A DNA stretch of 64,000 bases from Brevibacillus ruminantium (lineage in GTDB: Bacteria; Bacillota; Bacilli; Brevibacillales; Brevibacillaceae), in NCBI RefSeq assembly GCF_023746555.1, contig NZ_CP098755.1, forward strand, positions 1,933,001 to 1,997,000, given 5' to 3'. The notes under the pieces were generated by a model that was not told where the DNA came from, searched no databases, and worked only from the letters and a program-made list of their open reading frames with translations. Below are positions 17,977 through 26,057 of the stretch, piece by piece. Made by a program: the position numbers and the translations under genes. Position 1 is the first letter of the stretch. The number at the start of each line of letters is the position of its first letter.

Positions 17977-18888
17977 ATGAAGCAGGGAGTGTTATATGCA
18001 GTGGCCGCCTACCTCATGTGGGGAACGCTGCCGCTGTACTGGAAGGTCTTTGAAAAGATGGGCGCATGGGAGATATTGGCCCATCGTATTTTTTGGTCGG
18101 CTGTGTTTGTCGTCGTGTTATTGTATGTTACAAAAAAGCTGAAAGAGTTAAAGAGAGCGGTAACGGACAAAAAGACGTGGGTCTTGCTGTTCCTCAGCTC
18201 ATTGATTATCAGCGGCAACTGGTTCATCTTCATCTGGGCCGTAAACAACGGACATGTCCTGGAGACGAGCCTTGGGTATTATATGAATCCGTTGATAAGT
18301 GTTTTATTCGGGGTCCTTTTTCTGCGAGAACGGCTGAGAGCGGGCCAGTGGATTGCGATTGCTCTTGCCGGCATCGGGGTTGCTGTCATGACGATCAATT
18401 ACGGAAAAATGCCGTGGGTCGCCATCATGCTCGCACTCACCTTTGCCTTGTACGGTCTGGCGAAGAAAACAGTCCGTCTCGACTCGATGCTCAGCCTTGC
18501 CTGGGAAACCTTGTTCGTTGCGCCGATTGCGCTTGCATATCTGTTCACTCTGCAAGTGAACGGCCAGGAAACGGTCTTTTCGCTGGAGGGCTGGCAAATC
18601 ATCCTGTTGACACTGGCGGGAGTAGCAACGGCCCTGCCGCTGTATTGGTTCGCGCAGGCAGCCAAGATATTGCCGCTCTCGACGGTCGGTTTTATCCAGT
18701 ATTTGTCCCCAACGATTTCACTGTTCATTGCCGTTTTTCTTTTCCATGAGCCTTTTACAAAAACCCATTGGCTCAGCTTTGGCTTTATCTGGAGCGCGTT
18801 GATCGTGTTTACCCTCAGTTCGTTGCGAAGCAGGTCACAATCAGTATCGGCTTCGCCAAATCTGGCCTTAAAAAAGAGAGCACAGTAA
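17977..18888 (+). CDS. rarD: RarD-type EamA transporter
   Basis: The protein of about 303 residues matches the RarD subfamily of DMT transporters: AAYLMWGTLPLYWKV at the start, AHRIFWSAVFVV, SGNWFIFIWAVN, ETSLGYYMNPLISVLFG and TALPLYWFAQAAK near the C-terminus. RarD was named for a chloramphenicol-sensitivity phenotype; its natural substrate is unsettled. The start at 17977 is chosen because family members begin with M-x-G; the ribosome site is a modest GGGG. The 3' end and terminator are duplicated 737 bp downstream (19335-19675). Confidence 0.85.
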   Translation: MKQGVLYAVAAYLMWGTLPLYWKVFEKMGAWEILAHRIFWSAVFVVVLLYVTKKLKELKRAVTDKKTWVLLFLSSLIISGNWFIFIWAVNNGHVLETSLGYYMNPLISVLFGVLFLRERLRAGQWIAIALAGIGVAVMTINYGKMPWVAIMLALTFALYGLAKKTVRLDSMLSLAWETLFVAPIALAYLFTLQVNGQETVFSLEGWQIILLTLAGVATALPLYWFAQAAKILPLSTVGFIQYLSPTISLFIAVFLFHEPFTKTHWLSFGFIWSALIVFTLSSLRSRSQSVSASPNLALKKRAQ

Positions 18889-18938
18889 AAAAACTCCGCC
18901 CTTCTATGGAAAGGAAGGGAGGAGTTTTGCTTTTTAAA
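18598..18938 (+). repeat. Direct repeat, copy 1: 3' end of rarD plus terminator
   Basis: This 341-bp stretch recurs at 19335-19675 with a constant offset of 737 bp and no gaps. The last ~250 bp differ at about three positions, while the first ~90 bp differ at roughly one base in four. The shared hairpin CTCCgCCCTTC / GAAGGGaGGAG at 18893-18926, followed by TTTTGCTTTTT, is the rarD terminator. Confidence 0.9.
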
Positions 18939-19017
18939 TTGATAACCTTACACCGCTCAAGTATTTTTTTATGAAAGTTAAAAAATTTGTTTGTAAATAT
19001 CTTTGTTTGGATACAGA

Positions 19018-19269
19018 TTAGGGAATTCTCTTGTATGTGCAGAGCCAATAGTCTCCTTTGTCTTCAACACTGTAAAGGAACCAGAAGGTTGCTACTCGTG
19101 TTGGTACGCTATCTTTAGTAGGATATTGGCTTTTGTACGCTCTTAATTCCATTGTGTTCTCAGATTGGATAGTTTGGTGATCCGATACATTTGTAGAAGC
19201 ACTAATAGGTGAGACGACACCGAAAATTGCAAATATTGAAGCTAAACCTGCAACAACCTTCCTTTTCAT
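19018..19269 (-). CDS. Small secreted protein in an AT-rich insert
   Basis: GGAGGTG lies eight bases before the ATG at 19269. The 83-residue product has a signal peptide (MKRKVVAGLASIFAIFG, then VSPISA as cleavage region), giving a mature peptide of about 58 residues with RAYKSQYPTKDSVPT, ATFWFLYSVEDKGDYWLCTY and one Cys. Short secreted Firmicute proteins of this look have no known role; a bacteriocin-like or surface function is a guess. The gene lies in the ~400-bp AT-rich segment between the two copies of the rarD 3' end and is opposite to rarD, which points to acquisition. Confidence 0.6.
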   Translation of the reverse strand: MKRKVVAGLASIFAIFGVVSPISASTNVSDHQTIQSENTMELRAYKSQYPTKDSVPTRVATFWFLYSVEDKGDYWLCTYKRIP

Positions 19270-19334
19270 CAAAAGCACCTCCGAAAGTAAAAGTTTATCA
19301 TATATACCGAATTTTACCATATTACTTTACAACA

Positions 19335-19625
19335 ATCAATCTGTTAACGCTAGCAGATGTGGCAACGACTCTGCCGCTCTACTGGTTTGCCCGTGCGGCA
19401 AGGATATTGCCGCTGTCTACAGTGGGTTTTATCCAGTATTTGTCCCCAACGATTTCACTGTTCATTGCCGTTTTTCTTTTCCATGAGCCTTTTACAAAAA
19501 CCCATTGGCTCAGCTTTGGTTTTATCTGGAGCGCGCTGATCGTGTTTACCCTCAGTTCGCTGCGAAGCAGGTCACAATCAGTATCGGCTTCGCCAAATCT
19601 GGCCTTAAAAAAGAGAGCACAGTAA
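19335..19625 (+). pseudogene. Duplicated C-terminal fragment of rarD
   Basis: The frame encodes the last ~96 residues of RarD (VATTLPLYWFARAARILPLS onward) and ends at the same stop, but has no N-terminal two thirds and no start. The first ~30 codons are a diverged allele (Ala-Arg-Ala-Ala-Arg for Ala-Gln-Ala-Ala-Lys, many silent changes), and the rest is almost identical to the intact gene. It is not expected to make a functional transporter. Confidence 0.88.
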
Positions 19626-19675
19626 AAAAACTCCGCCCTTCTATGGAAAGGAAGGGAGGAGTTTTGCTTTTCAAA
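19335..19675 (+). repeat. Direct repeat, copy 2: rarD 3' end plus terminator
   Basis: This is the second copy of the 341-bp repeat. It includes a complete copy of the rarD terminator hairpin at about 19630-19663. The insert between the copies is 18939-19334. Confidence 0.9.
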
Positions 19676-19702
19676 AAGTGATGTAAGGGCATAAAACCGC
19701 TC

Positions 19703-20515
19703 TTATTTTTGAAGCTTGCGATACGCTCCGTGGTTGGTCGGGCCTACATATTGATTCAGCTTGAACGAGTGGCGAATCGCTTCTGTGATAAACTCCTTGG
19801 CGATGTTGACGGCATCGCGCACGGATTGTCCTTTTGCCAGCTCGGCACAAATCGCAGCGGAATACGTGCAGCCTGCGCCATGGGTGTAGGTCGTGTCGAT
19901 GCGCTCGCCTTCCAGGATGTCAAACTGCGTTCCATCGTAGAGCACGTCGATCGCTTTTTCGTGCTGCAGCTTGCCGCCGCCCTTAACCAGCACGTATGCT
20001 GCGCCCTTGTCATGGATGCGTTTGGCCGCTTCCTTCATGTCTTCAACTGTTTTGAGTGCCCCCATCTGGCTTAGCTGACCCGCTTCAAACAGGTTAGGGG
20101 TAACCACGGTTGCCCGGGGTACCAAGACATCACGCAAACAGTCAGCGTTTTCTGGATGCAAGACTTCATCTGCCCCTTTGCAGACAAGCACGGGGTCTAC
20201 AACGACGTTTTTCAACTGGTACTGATCGATCTTTTTGGCTGCCAGCTCAATCAGTTCCGTTGTTCCCAGCATCCCCGTTTTCACCGCATCAACACCAATT
20301 CCGGAGAGGACGGTCTCGATTTGCTTCTCCAGCGTGCTCAGTTCGATTGGAAATACTTCGTGAAACCAAGAGTTGTGCGGGTCTTGGGCGACGATGACAG
20401 TCAAAGCGGTCATCCCGAAAACACCCAATTCCTGGAAGGTTTTCAGGTCGGCCTGGATGCCTGCACCGCCGCTCGTGTCAGATCCTGCGATGGTCAATGC
20501 TTTTTTCATGGTCAT
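19703..20515 (-). CDS. pdxK: Pyridoxine/HMP kinase, PdxK-ThiD family
   Basis: The 270-residue kinase shows ALTIAGSDTSGGAGIQADLKTF at its N-terminus (in blocks ALTIAGSDTSGG and AGIQADLKTF), VVVDPVLVCKGADEVL, VTPNLFEAGQLS and the anion-hole motif THGAGCTYSAA. It resembles the B. subtilis pyridoxal kinase PdxK (ThiD-like) more than true ThiD, notably in HNSWFHEVFPI and the KLNQYVGPTNH end. It phosphorylates B6 vitamers, with HMP as an alternative substrate. GAGGGAG lies about eight bases before the ATG at 20515. A 9-bp inverted repeat lies upstream. Confidence 0.88.
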   Translation of the reverse strand: MTMKKALTIAGSDTSGGAGIQADLKTFQELGVFGMTALTVIVAQDPHNSWFHEVFPIELSTLEKQIETVLSGIGVDAVKTGMLGTTELIELAAKKIDQYQLKNVVVDPVLVCKGADEVLHPENADCLRDVLVPRATVVTPNLFEAGQLSQMGALKTVEDMKEAAKRIHDKGAAYVLVKGGGKLQHEKAIDVLYDGTQFDILEGERIDTTYTHGAGCTYSAAICAELAKGQSVRDAVNIAKEFITEAIRHSFKLNQYVGPTNHGAYRKLQK

Positions 20516-20563
20516 GGCGCTGTCTCCCTCTGTTTCGCAACCATTTGGTGCGGTGGAATCGTG

Positions 20564-20597
20564 GTCGATAGGAGAAAAAAGAACGAGACCTATCGAC
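20564..20597 (-). promoter_or_regulatory. Perfect 9-bp inverted repeat upstream of pdxK
   Basis: GTCGATAGG (20564-20572) and CCTATCGAC (20589-20597) are exact complements separated by 16 purine-rich bases, ending about 50 bp before the pdxK start. It may be an operator or an RNA hairpin in the leader. The rest of 20600-20780 shows nothing I can name. Confidence 0.35.
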
Positions 20598-20781
20598 GAT
20601 AAGTGCAACTAGGGCTCCGCCAGATCACTGGGCAGAGTCAAGTTTTTCTACTACCTTTATTGAAGAGGAAAAAAAGACTGGTGTCAATAAGAGCCGGGAC
20701 AAGAAACGTATAGGAAATGTTTGTGAGGATAGCTTGGCAGACTGTGGCTGTTCTTCACGCCGCCGCTTCGAGAGCAGGCAT

Positions 20782-20820
20782 GAAAAAACCGCTGATTCCA
20801 TCACGGAACAGCGGTTTTCA
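20782..20820. terminator. Terminator of the 56-aa gene
   Basis: AAAACCGCTG..TTCC and GGAA..CAGCGGTTTT form a long stem. On the - strand it is followed by TTTTTT, so it ends the transcript of the small gene at 20868-21038. Confidence 0.8.
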
Positions 20821-20867
20821 ATCGAACGGGCCCAGCAGCCCTAGCCATATCGTATATCTGATTTTGG

Positions 20868-21038
20868 TTAGACGGATGTAATGTGATGAAAAGAGAAACG
20901 GATCGGAGCGGACATGGCTTTCGATCTGGTGGAGGCCAGCTTTCTTGCTTCTTTGGCTGCCTCAAACATGCTGCGTGCTTTGATGACTTCAACCCATTGA
21001 CGTGTAGCCGTCTCAAACATAAAGCGATAGATGTTCAT
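20868..21038 (-). CDS. Small hypothetical protein (56 aa)
   Basis: The ATG at 21038 has GAGGGCAG upstream and the frame of 56 codons ends 48 bases before a strong - strand terminator. The product is basic and helical (WVEVIKARSMFEAAKEARKL, then ASTRSKAMSAPIRFSFHH). I do not recognise a family. The start, stop and terminator layout supports a real gene. Confidence 0.5.
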   Translation of the reverse strand: MNIYRFMFETATRQWVEVIKARSMFEAAKEARKLASTRSKAMSAPIRFSFHHITSV

Positions 21039-21144
21039 CTTCACTCTGCCCTCTCGTGTTTTCTTTCACAATCTTATTGTAGCAGGTTTCTGGAATCATA
21101 TGGTTACGGGATTATTACGTTTTCTTGAAGAACTTGTTTCTAAC

Positions 21145-21172
21145 TTGTGAAAGAAATCTTCAGAAATATATT
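21145..21172 (+). promoter_or_regulatory. Promoter of the ABC exporter operon
   Basis: TTGTGA at 21145-21150 and TATATT at 21167-21172 are 16 bp apart in an AT-rich stretch ~85 bp upstream of the ATPase start. Confidence 0.4.
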
Positions 21173-21256
21173 TGTTACGTTTTTCCTCCTTCTTCGTCTA
21201 TATTAAATGAATTGATTCTTCCAAATATGTCAAAAGCAAATGAGGTGTACACAAAA

Positions 21257-21958
21257 ATGGCTAACGGAGAGGGAGAATTGACGGTAGAAAACGTCAACCA
21301 CAGCTATGGGACAGGGAAAATCAAGGTTCCCGTTCTCTTTGATATCAATCTCCACATTAATAAGGGAGAGTTTGTCGCGCTGTGTGGTTCGTCAGGTTCT
21401 GGTAAATCAACGCTTCTCAATCTGCTTGCGGGGTTGACCAAACCGGAAGAGGGAAAAGTTTTTGTCAGCGGCTCAGAAATTTCCCGGTTTAACGAAAATG
21501 AACTTTGTTTATTCCGCCGCAAATGTATGGGCTTTATCTTTCAGTCCTACAATCTGTTGCCTGGACTGACGGCCCTGGAAAACGTAGAGCTTCCTCTGAT
21601 TTTTGCCGGGGAAAGCAAAAAGAAGAGACGGGCGAGGGCCACAGAGATTCTGGAAAGAATGGGGCTTGATGGGCGGTTGGATCACCGTCCAAATGAACTC
21701 AGCGGCGGGCAGCAGCAGCGTGTCAGTATCGCCCGTGCGCTGGTAAATAACCCGAGCATTGTTCTCGCGGATGAACCGACGGGGAACCTTGATAGCAAGA
21801 CGGAGCAGGAGATTCTGGATCTGATGAGACGGATGAACCGGGAAAGCAACACAACATTTATTATCGTTACGCATGAGCAGGAAGTGGCCGAGCAGTCCGA
21901 CCGCGTCGTTTATCTGCAGGACGGAAGAGTCGTACAAAGGCGAACCAGACCGGCGTGA
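21257..21958 (+). CDS. ABC exporter ATPase, MacB/LolD type
   Basis: The protein of 233 residues shows Walker A GSSGSGKST, Q-loop FIFQSYNLLPGLTALENVELP (as FIFQSYNLLPG), signature LSGGQQQR, Walker B IVLADEPTGNLD and the H-switch VTHE. These features, especially NLLPxLTALENVELPL, place it in the MacB/LolD/YknY subfamily that powers mechanotransmission exporters. The ATG at 21257 has GAGGTG nine bases upstream; longer in-frame starts lack a ribosome site. It is the first of three genes with the permease and adaptor, like B. subtilis yknXYZ but in another order. It likely exports a peptide, toxin or antibiotic. Confidence 0.85.
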   Translation: MANGEGELTVENVNHSYGTGKIKVPVLFDINLHINKGEFVALCGSSGSGKSTLLNLLAGLTKPEEGKVFVSGSEISRFNENELCLFRRKCMGFIFQSYNLLPGLTALENVELPLIFAGESKKKRRARATEILERMGLDGRLDHRPNELSGGQQQRVSIARALVNNPSIVLADEPTGNLDSKTEQEILDLMRRMNRESNTTFIIVTHEQEVAEQSDRVVYLQDGRVVQRRTRPA

Positions 21959-21983
21959 TCGAGGGGTATGAGGTGAAACAAAC

Positions 21984-23429
21984 GTGAAATTATTGGACTC
22001 TTTTCGGATCGTGTGGAGGAACTTGTGGCGAATGAAGCTGCGTACCGTTCTTACCTCGGTAGGTGTGATGATTGGTACGGCTGCGATTGTCTCCATGATC
22101 GCGCTCAGTTTAGGCTTGAAGGAGAACGCTGTAAAAAGCCTGGAGAACATTGGGAATCTGATGGAATTGAACGTGGAACCCGCTTATTACATTCCGGAAG
22201 AAGACCGAATCATCCCGGATGATGAGCGGAAAAAGCTGAACATGGCTGCCGTACAAGAATTAAAAGCCATTCCCGGTGTAGAAGCAGTCATGCCGATCAA
22301 AAGAATGTGGGCGGATGCGAAGCTGAAGGTCGGCAGGCGCGAAGGCTACGTGGAGATGGTTGGTGTCGATGTAAAAGAGTCGTCCGCTTACCGAAAAAAT
22401 GATATTGAAAAAGGAAATTATTTGACCGGCGCACCGCAAGAGGTGGTTGTATCCTACTTTGTGCCCCGAGAGATGCGTGACGTGGAAAAGGAAAAGCGTG
22501 AAGCACGCATGAGAAATGCCAACAATTCCGGACAGCAGGACCCATTCGCAGGCTCCAGAAGAATGAGGATGGGTGGAGACGAGGAAGGCCCTGCTCCGTT
22601 TGATATCATCGGCAAGGCAGCGACGATCACTCTGACCCGTGAATACCGGATCGATGATGACTTGAAGCTGGAGAAAAAGGAAGTCCGGGTACGAGTGGTT
22701 GGACAGTTGCAAAAATCTGAGAATTGGCGACAAGGACGAGCCGTGTATGCTCCTCTCTCCCTGATCAAGGAAATGGATGAGTGGATGAACCGAAGCCGGG
22801 GTGACGAGGGTGGCAGCTCCAGACGTAATCGCGACAATCAACAAAATGAGTTCGCGTTCGACGAAATTACGGTCAAGGTAGCGTCGCGGGACATGGTTGA
22901 GAGCGTCGTATCCGATCTGAAAAAACAAGGATACGAAGTATGGTCGCCTGCCCGTGAGCTGGAGCAAATCAACAAGTTCTTCTTTGTAGTTCAGATGATT
23001 CTCGGTGGAATTGCTGCGATCTCGCTGCTGGTTGCGTCGATCGGGATCGTCAATACGATGATCATGTCCATTCTGGAGAGGACAAAAGAGATCGGTATTA
23101 TGAAGGTGATCGGGGCTACCGTCTACAATATTCGCTGGCTGTTCTTGATGGAGTCTGGTTTCATCGGGCTGATTGGCGGTTTAATGGGCCTGGGGATTGC
23201 CTGGGGAGCTGTGGAGCTGGTCAACTACTTCGGCGCATCAGGGGGTATGATGGATGGTTTCTTTGGTCCACCCGGCGGCGGAGATGAAATGGGTACGCTA
23301 GCCGTTATCCCGACATGGCTCGCCCTGTTTGCAATCGGTTTTGCGTTCATTATTGGCTTGTTGGCAGGTATTTTCCCTGCTTTCCGCGCATCCCGATTGA
23401 GTGCTTTGCAAGCGATACGATCTGAATAA
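21984..23429 (+). CDS. ABC exporter permease, MacB/FtsX type
   Basis: The 481-residue permease has one N-terminal membrane helix (VLTSVGVMIGTAAIVSMIAL), a large extracytoplasmic MacB_PCD domain (residues ~50-330) and three C-terminal helices, the FtsX domain, with SIGIVNTMIMSILERTKEIG. The extracytoplasmic domain carries two low-complexity Arg/Asn/Gly-rich insertions (about residues 170-195 and 265-290) that are unusual in length. The GTG start at 21984 has GAGGTG nine bases upstream. It is followed within 25 bases by the adaptor gene. Confidence 0.85.
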   Translation: MKLLDSFRIVWRNLWRMKLRTVLTSVGVMIGTAAIVSMIALSLGLKENAVKSLENIGNLMELNVEPAYYIPEEDRIIPDDERKKLNMAAVQELKAIPGVEAVMPIKRMWADAKLKVGRREGYVEMVGVDVKESSAYRKNDIEKGNYLTGAPQEVVVSYFVPREMRDVEKEKREARMRNANNSGQQDPFAGSRRMRMGGDEEGPAPFDIIGKAATITLTREYRIDDDLKLEKKEVRVRVVGQLQKSENWRQGRAVYAPLSLIKEMDEWMNRSRGDEGGSSRRNRDNQQNEFAFDEITVKVASRDMVESVVSDLKKQGYEVWSPARELEQINKFFFVVQMILGGIAAISLLVASIGIVNTMIMSILERTKEIGIMKVIGATVYNIRWLFLMESGFIGLIGGLMGLGIAWGAVELVNYFGASGGMMDGFFGPPGGGDEMGTLAVIPTWLALFAIGFAFIIGLLAGIFPAFRASRLSALQAIRSE

Positions 23430-23450
23430 CGAAATGTGGGGTTACAGAAG

Positions 23451-24971
23451 ATGAGTAAAAAGAAAAAATGGATCATCATATCAGCTGTTGTGGTGCTGTT
23501 GGGTGGAGGAAGCGTATTTGGTTATACCAAACTGAAAAGCAATGATACAGCCGGGGAGCAAATACATGAGGAGGCGCCTTCTTTCCCATCCGTTGCCGCT
23601 GAGATGGGGGAAGTCAGCAAAACGATTTTCTCCGCTGGTACGGTAGAAGCAAAAGCGCGTGAAGAAGTGAAGCCGGAGATGAGCGGAAAGGTTGAACGCG
23701 TTTTTGTGGAAGAAGGGCAGCAAGTAACCAAAGGAGCTCCGCTTTTCTCCGTAGACGGCACAGATGCGGCGCTGGAGCTGCAGAAACAAGAGCTGAATAT
23801 CATCAGAGCGCAAAAGGATCTGACGGAGATCAAGAACAAAAAGGATAAGATTCTCTCGGATAAAACCGGGAAGATCAAAGAGGTGCTGATTAAAGAAGGC
23901 GATCAGGTAACACCGGATACCATTGTCGCCAAAATGGTGAACACCGATTTCCTGAAGATCAAAGGGAAATTTTCCGCTTATGAAGCCGAGCAGTTAAGGG
24001 TAGGTCTACCAGTAAAAGTATTTCTCGTGGCCTCCCTCTCCTACGTCGACGGAACGATTACCAAGATTGACTTGACGGGCGCCAAGGAAAAAGGCGTCGG
24101 TGGTGTCCATGATGTAGAGGTTTTGGTCAAGAAGCCGGGTGCTATTTACGTAGGGGATTACGGAGAGGTGCAATACACGAATGCCAAAGGTGTTCTGTTC
24201 GCCAGCCAAATCCCGACTCCATTTGAGAATCCGGATGATATCGACCTGTTGTCGGGAACACATGGAAAGATCGGCAAGGTGGAGATTGAGGCTGGCGATG
24301 AAATCAAAACCGGTCAACTCATTGCCAAGATGGATATGACCTCTCTCGATCTGGAGATGAAGGAAAAGGAACTGGCATTAAAAGAGTCACAGCTGACATT
24401 GGAGCAAAAACGTCGGGATATTGCCAAAAAACAAGTGACGGCACCTATCAGCGGGGTCGTTACCAAGCTGAATGTATCTGCTGGGGAAACACCGGATGGC
24501 AGCAAACCAGCAGTCGTGATCATGGATACCAGTGCGGTATACTTTGTCGCAGCGGTAGATGAGATGGATATTCCATCGATCAAGCTGGGACAGAATGCCG
24601 AGGTGTATGTCACCGCATTTGGCAACAAACCGTTCGTCGGAAAAGTGGTAGAGGTGCCGAAAGAAGGGACCAAGGAAGACAAGACTGTTCGCTTCGCCGT
24701 GAAAATCGAGCTGTCCGATACCAGCGATCTGAAACACGGAATGACAGGGGACTGCGATATCTACGTGGATAAGAAAGAAAATGTAGTCAGACTTCCTCTG
24801 CAAGCCGTAGAGGTTTTGGAAGAGGGCAAGGGTACGGTCATGGTGAAAGACCCCAATAGCGGTGAGCCGACACCAAAAGAGGTGGAAATCGGCATCGAGG
24901 GGTCCGAGTATGTTGAAATTATTAGTGGATTGGCTGCCGGCGACGAGGTCTTGTTGACCTTCGGCGGTTGA
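23451..24971 (+). CDS. HlyD/YknX-type membrane fusion (adaptor) protein
   Basis: The 506-residue adaptor has one N-terminal membrane anchor (WIIISAVVVLLGGGSVFG) and an extracytoplasmic part with four lipoyl-like half motifs (GKVERVFVEEGQQV, GKIKEVLIKEGDQV, GKIGKVEIEAGDEI and GVVTKLNVSAGE), so the barrel-sandwich module is duplicated. A helical hairpin (LDLEMKEKELALKESQLTLE) precedes the last half motif, and beta-barrel domains close the protein. It probably couples the MacB-type permease to export across the cell wall. ATG 23451 is preferred to GTG 23436 by alignment with family starts. A terminator follows. Confidence 0.82.
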   Translation: MSKKKKWIIISAVVVLLGGGSVFGYTKLKSNDTAGEQIHEEAPSFPSVAAEMGEVSKTIFSAGTVEAKAREEVKPEMSGKVERVFVEEGQQVTKGAPLFSVDGTDAALELQKQELNIIRAQKDLTEIKNKKDKILSDKTGKIKEVLIKEGDQVTPDTIVAKMVNTDFLKIKGKFSAYEAEQLRVGLPVKVFLVASLSYVDGTITKIDLTGAKEKGVGGVHDVEVLVKKPGAIYVGDYGEVQYTNAKGVLFASQIPTPFENPDDIDLLSGTHGKIGKVEIEAGDEIKTGQLIAKMDMTSLDLEMKEKELALKESQLTLEQKRRDIAKKQVTAPISGVVTKLNVSAGETPDGSKPAVVIMDTSAVYFVAAVDEMDIPSIKLGQNAEVYVTAFGNKPFVGKVVEVPKEGTKEDKTVRFAVKIELSDTSDLKHGMTGDCDIYVDKKENVVRLPLQAVEVLEEGKGTVMVKDPNSGEPTPKEVEIGIEGSEYVEIISGLAAGDEVLLTFGG

Positions 24972-24988
24972 TAGATAGAAACACTCAA

Positions 24989-25032
24989 GAACGCCCGGTT
25001 TGCTGTTCATCGCAGCAGCCGGGCGTTCTTTT
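24989..25032. terminator. Terminator between the exporter operon and the methyltransferase
   Basis: GAACGCCCGG and CCGGGCGTTC form a ten-base stem with an inner GCTG/CAGC pair, followed by TTTT. Confidence 0.8.
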
Positions 25033-25045
25033 ACAAGCAAAAGCG

Positions 25046-25819
25046 CTATGGATTGGCCGGTTTGATCGCGGCGACTCTGATCCGTTTATAGTCAATGACC
25101 CAGGTGCCGTTCTGATACAAATACGGACGGAGCTGAGTAGCAATCTCCCGATAAACCTCCGCTTTTTCATGATCTTGCATCGAGACAAAAAAAGGGGCAC
25201 AAAAAGCATTGAGCCAGTGTGCGATACCGCCTTCCCCATCGGGCAGTGGCGTGGGCCGGTCAAACAACTGGGCAAATGTGACCGTAAACCCATGCTGCTC
25301 CAACAAAGCAGTATAGCTGCCGATACTGGGAAAATACCACGGCATTCGCTCCTCTGCATCCACACCGATGGCAGCCAATACACGTTTCAGTGCCATTATC
25401 ACCTGCGCTACATTTCCAGCACCTCCGAATTCTGCAACAAAGCGTCCGCCGGGCCGAAGAGCGAGCCAAATGCTTTCGGCCACCTTCTCCGGTTGCTTCA
25501 TCCAATGCAAAGCCGCGTTAGAAAAAACAGCGTCAAATGATTCGGATGTACGAAAATCGTGAGCATCAGCTACGGAAAAGGGCAGATGGGGATATTTTTG
25601 ACGAGCAGCTGAAATCATTTCCTCAGAAAAATCAATACCCATCGGCAGAGCACCTGCAATTGCGATTTCCTGGGACAGGTCGCCGGTCCCGCAGCCTACA
25701 TCGAGAATTCTTTCCCCGGGCTTTGCGTCAAGCAGGTCCAAAATTCCTTTTCCCAAGATCGAAACAAAACTCATCTTTCTGTCGTAAAGCTGAGAATTCC
25801 ATGGATTCTTGTCGCTCAT
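25046..25819 (-). CDS. Class I SAM-dependent methyltransferase
   Basis: The 257-residue protein has the SAM-binding core of Methyltransf_11/25 enzymes: motif I ILDVGCGTGDLS, the acidic ribose-binding residue in PMGIDFSEEM, and VADAHDF, FDAVFSNAALHWM and LRPGGRFVAEFG. It resembles trans-aconitate 2-methyltransferase-like proteins in layout. AAGGAGGG lies six bases before the ATG at 25819. The gene is monocistronic and its substrate is unknown. Confidence 0.8.
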   Translation of the reverse strand: MSDKNPWNSQLYDRKMSFVSILGKGILDLLDAKPGERILDVGCGTGDLSQEIAIAGALPMGIDFSEEMISAARQKYPHLPFSVADAHDFRTSESFDAVFSNAALHWMKQPEKVAESIWLALRPGGRFVAEFGGAGNVAQVIMALKRVLAAIGVDAEERMPWYFPSIGSYTALLEQHGFTVTFAQLFDRPTPLPDGEGGIAHWLNAFCAPFFVSMQDHEKAEVYREIATQLRPYLYQNGTWVIDYKRIRVAAIKPANP

Positions 25820-26057
25820 CAAAATCCCTCCTTGGTTTGTTTTTACCAGCACCAAGGGAATTAGTCAAATCTATAAAGAATATAAAATCAATAGTTTTTA
25901 CCTATACACGTGTCTAGCTGCACTGGAAGCGTATGCCAAGGAGTGTCTGCGAACACAGTACTTTCTCCAGAAAAAATCACCGAAACGGACTTGAGGTGGG
26001 ACAGATCACGTGGCATTCTGGACCGCCCATGCGAGAAGCAGAGATCGTCTGTGCCTC

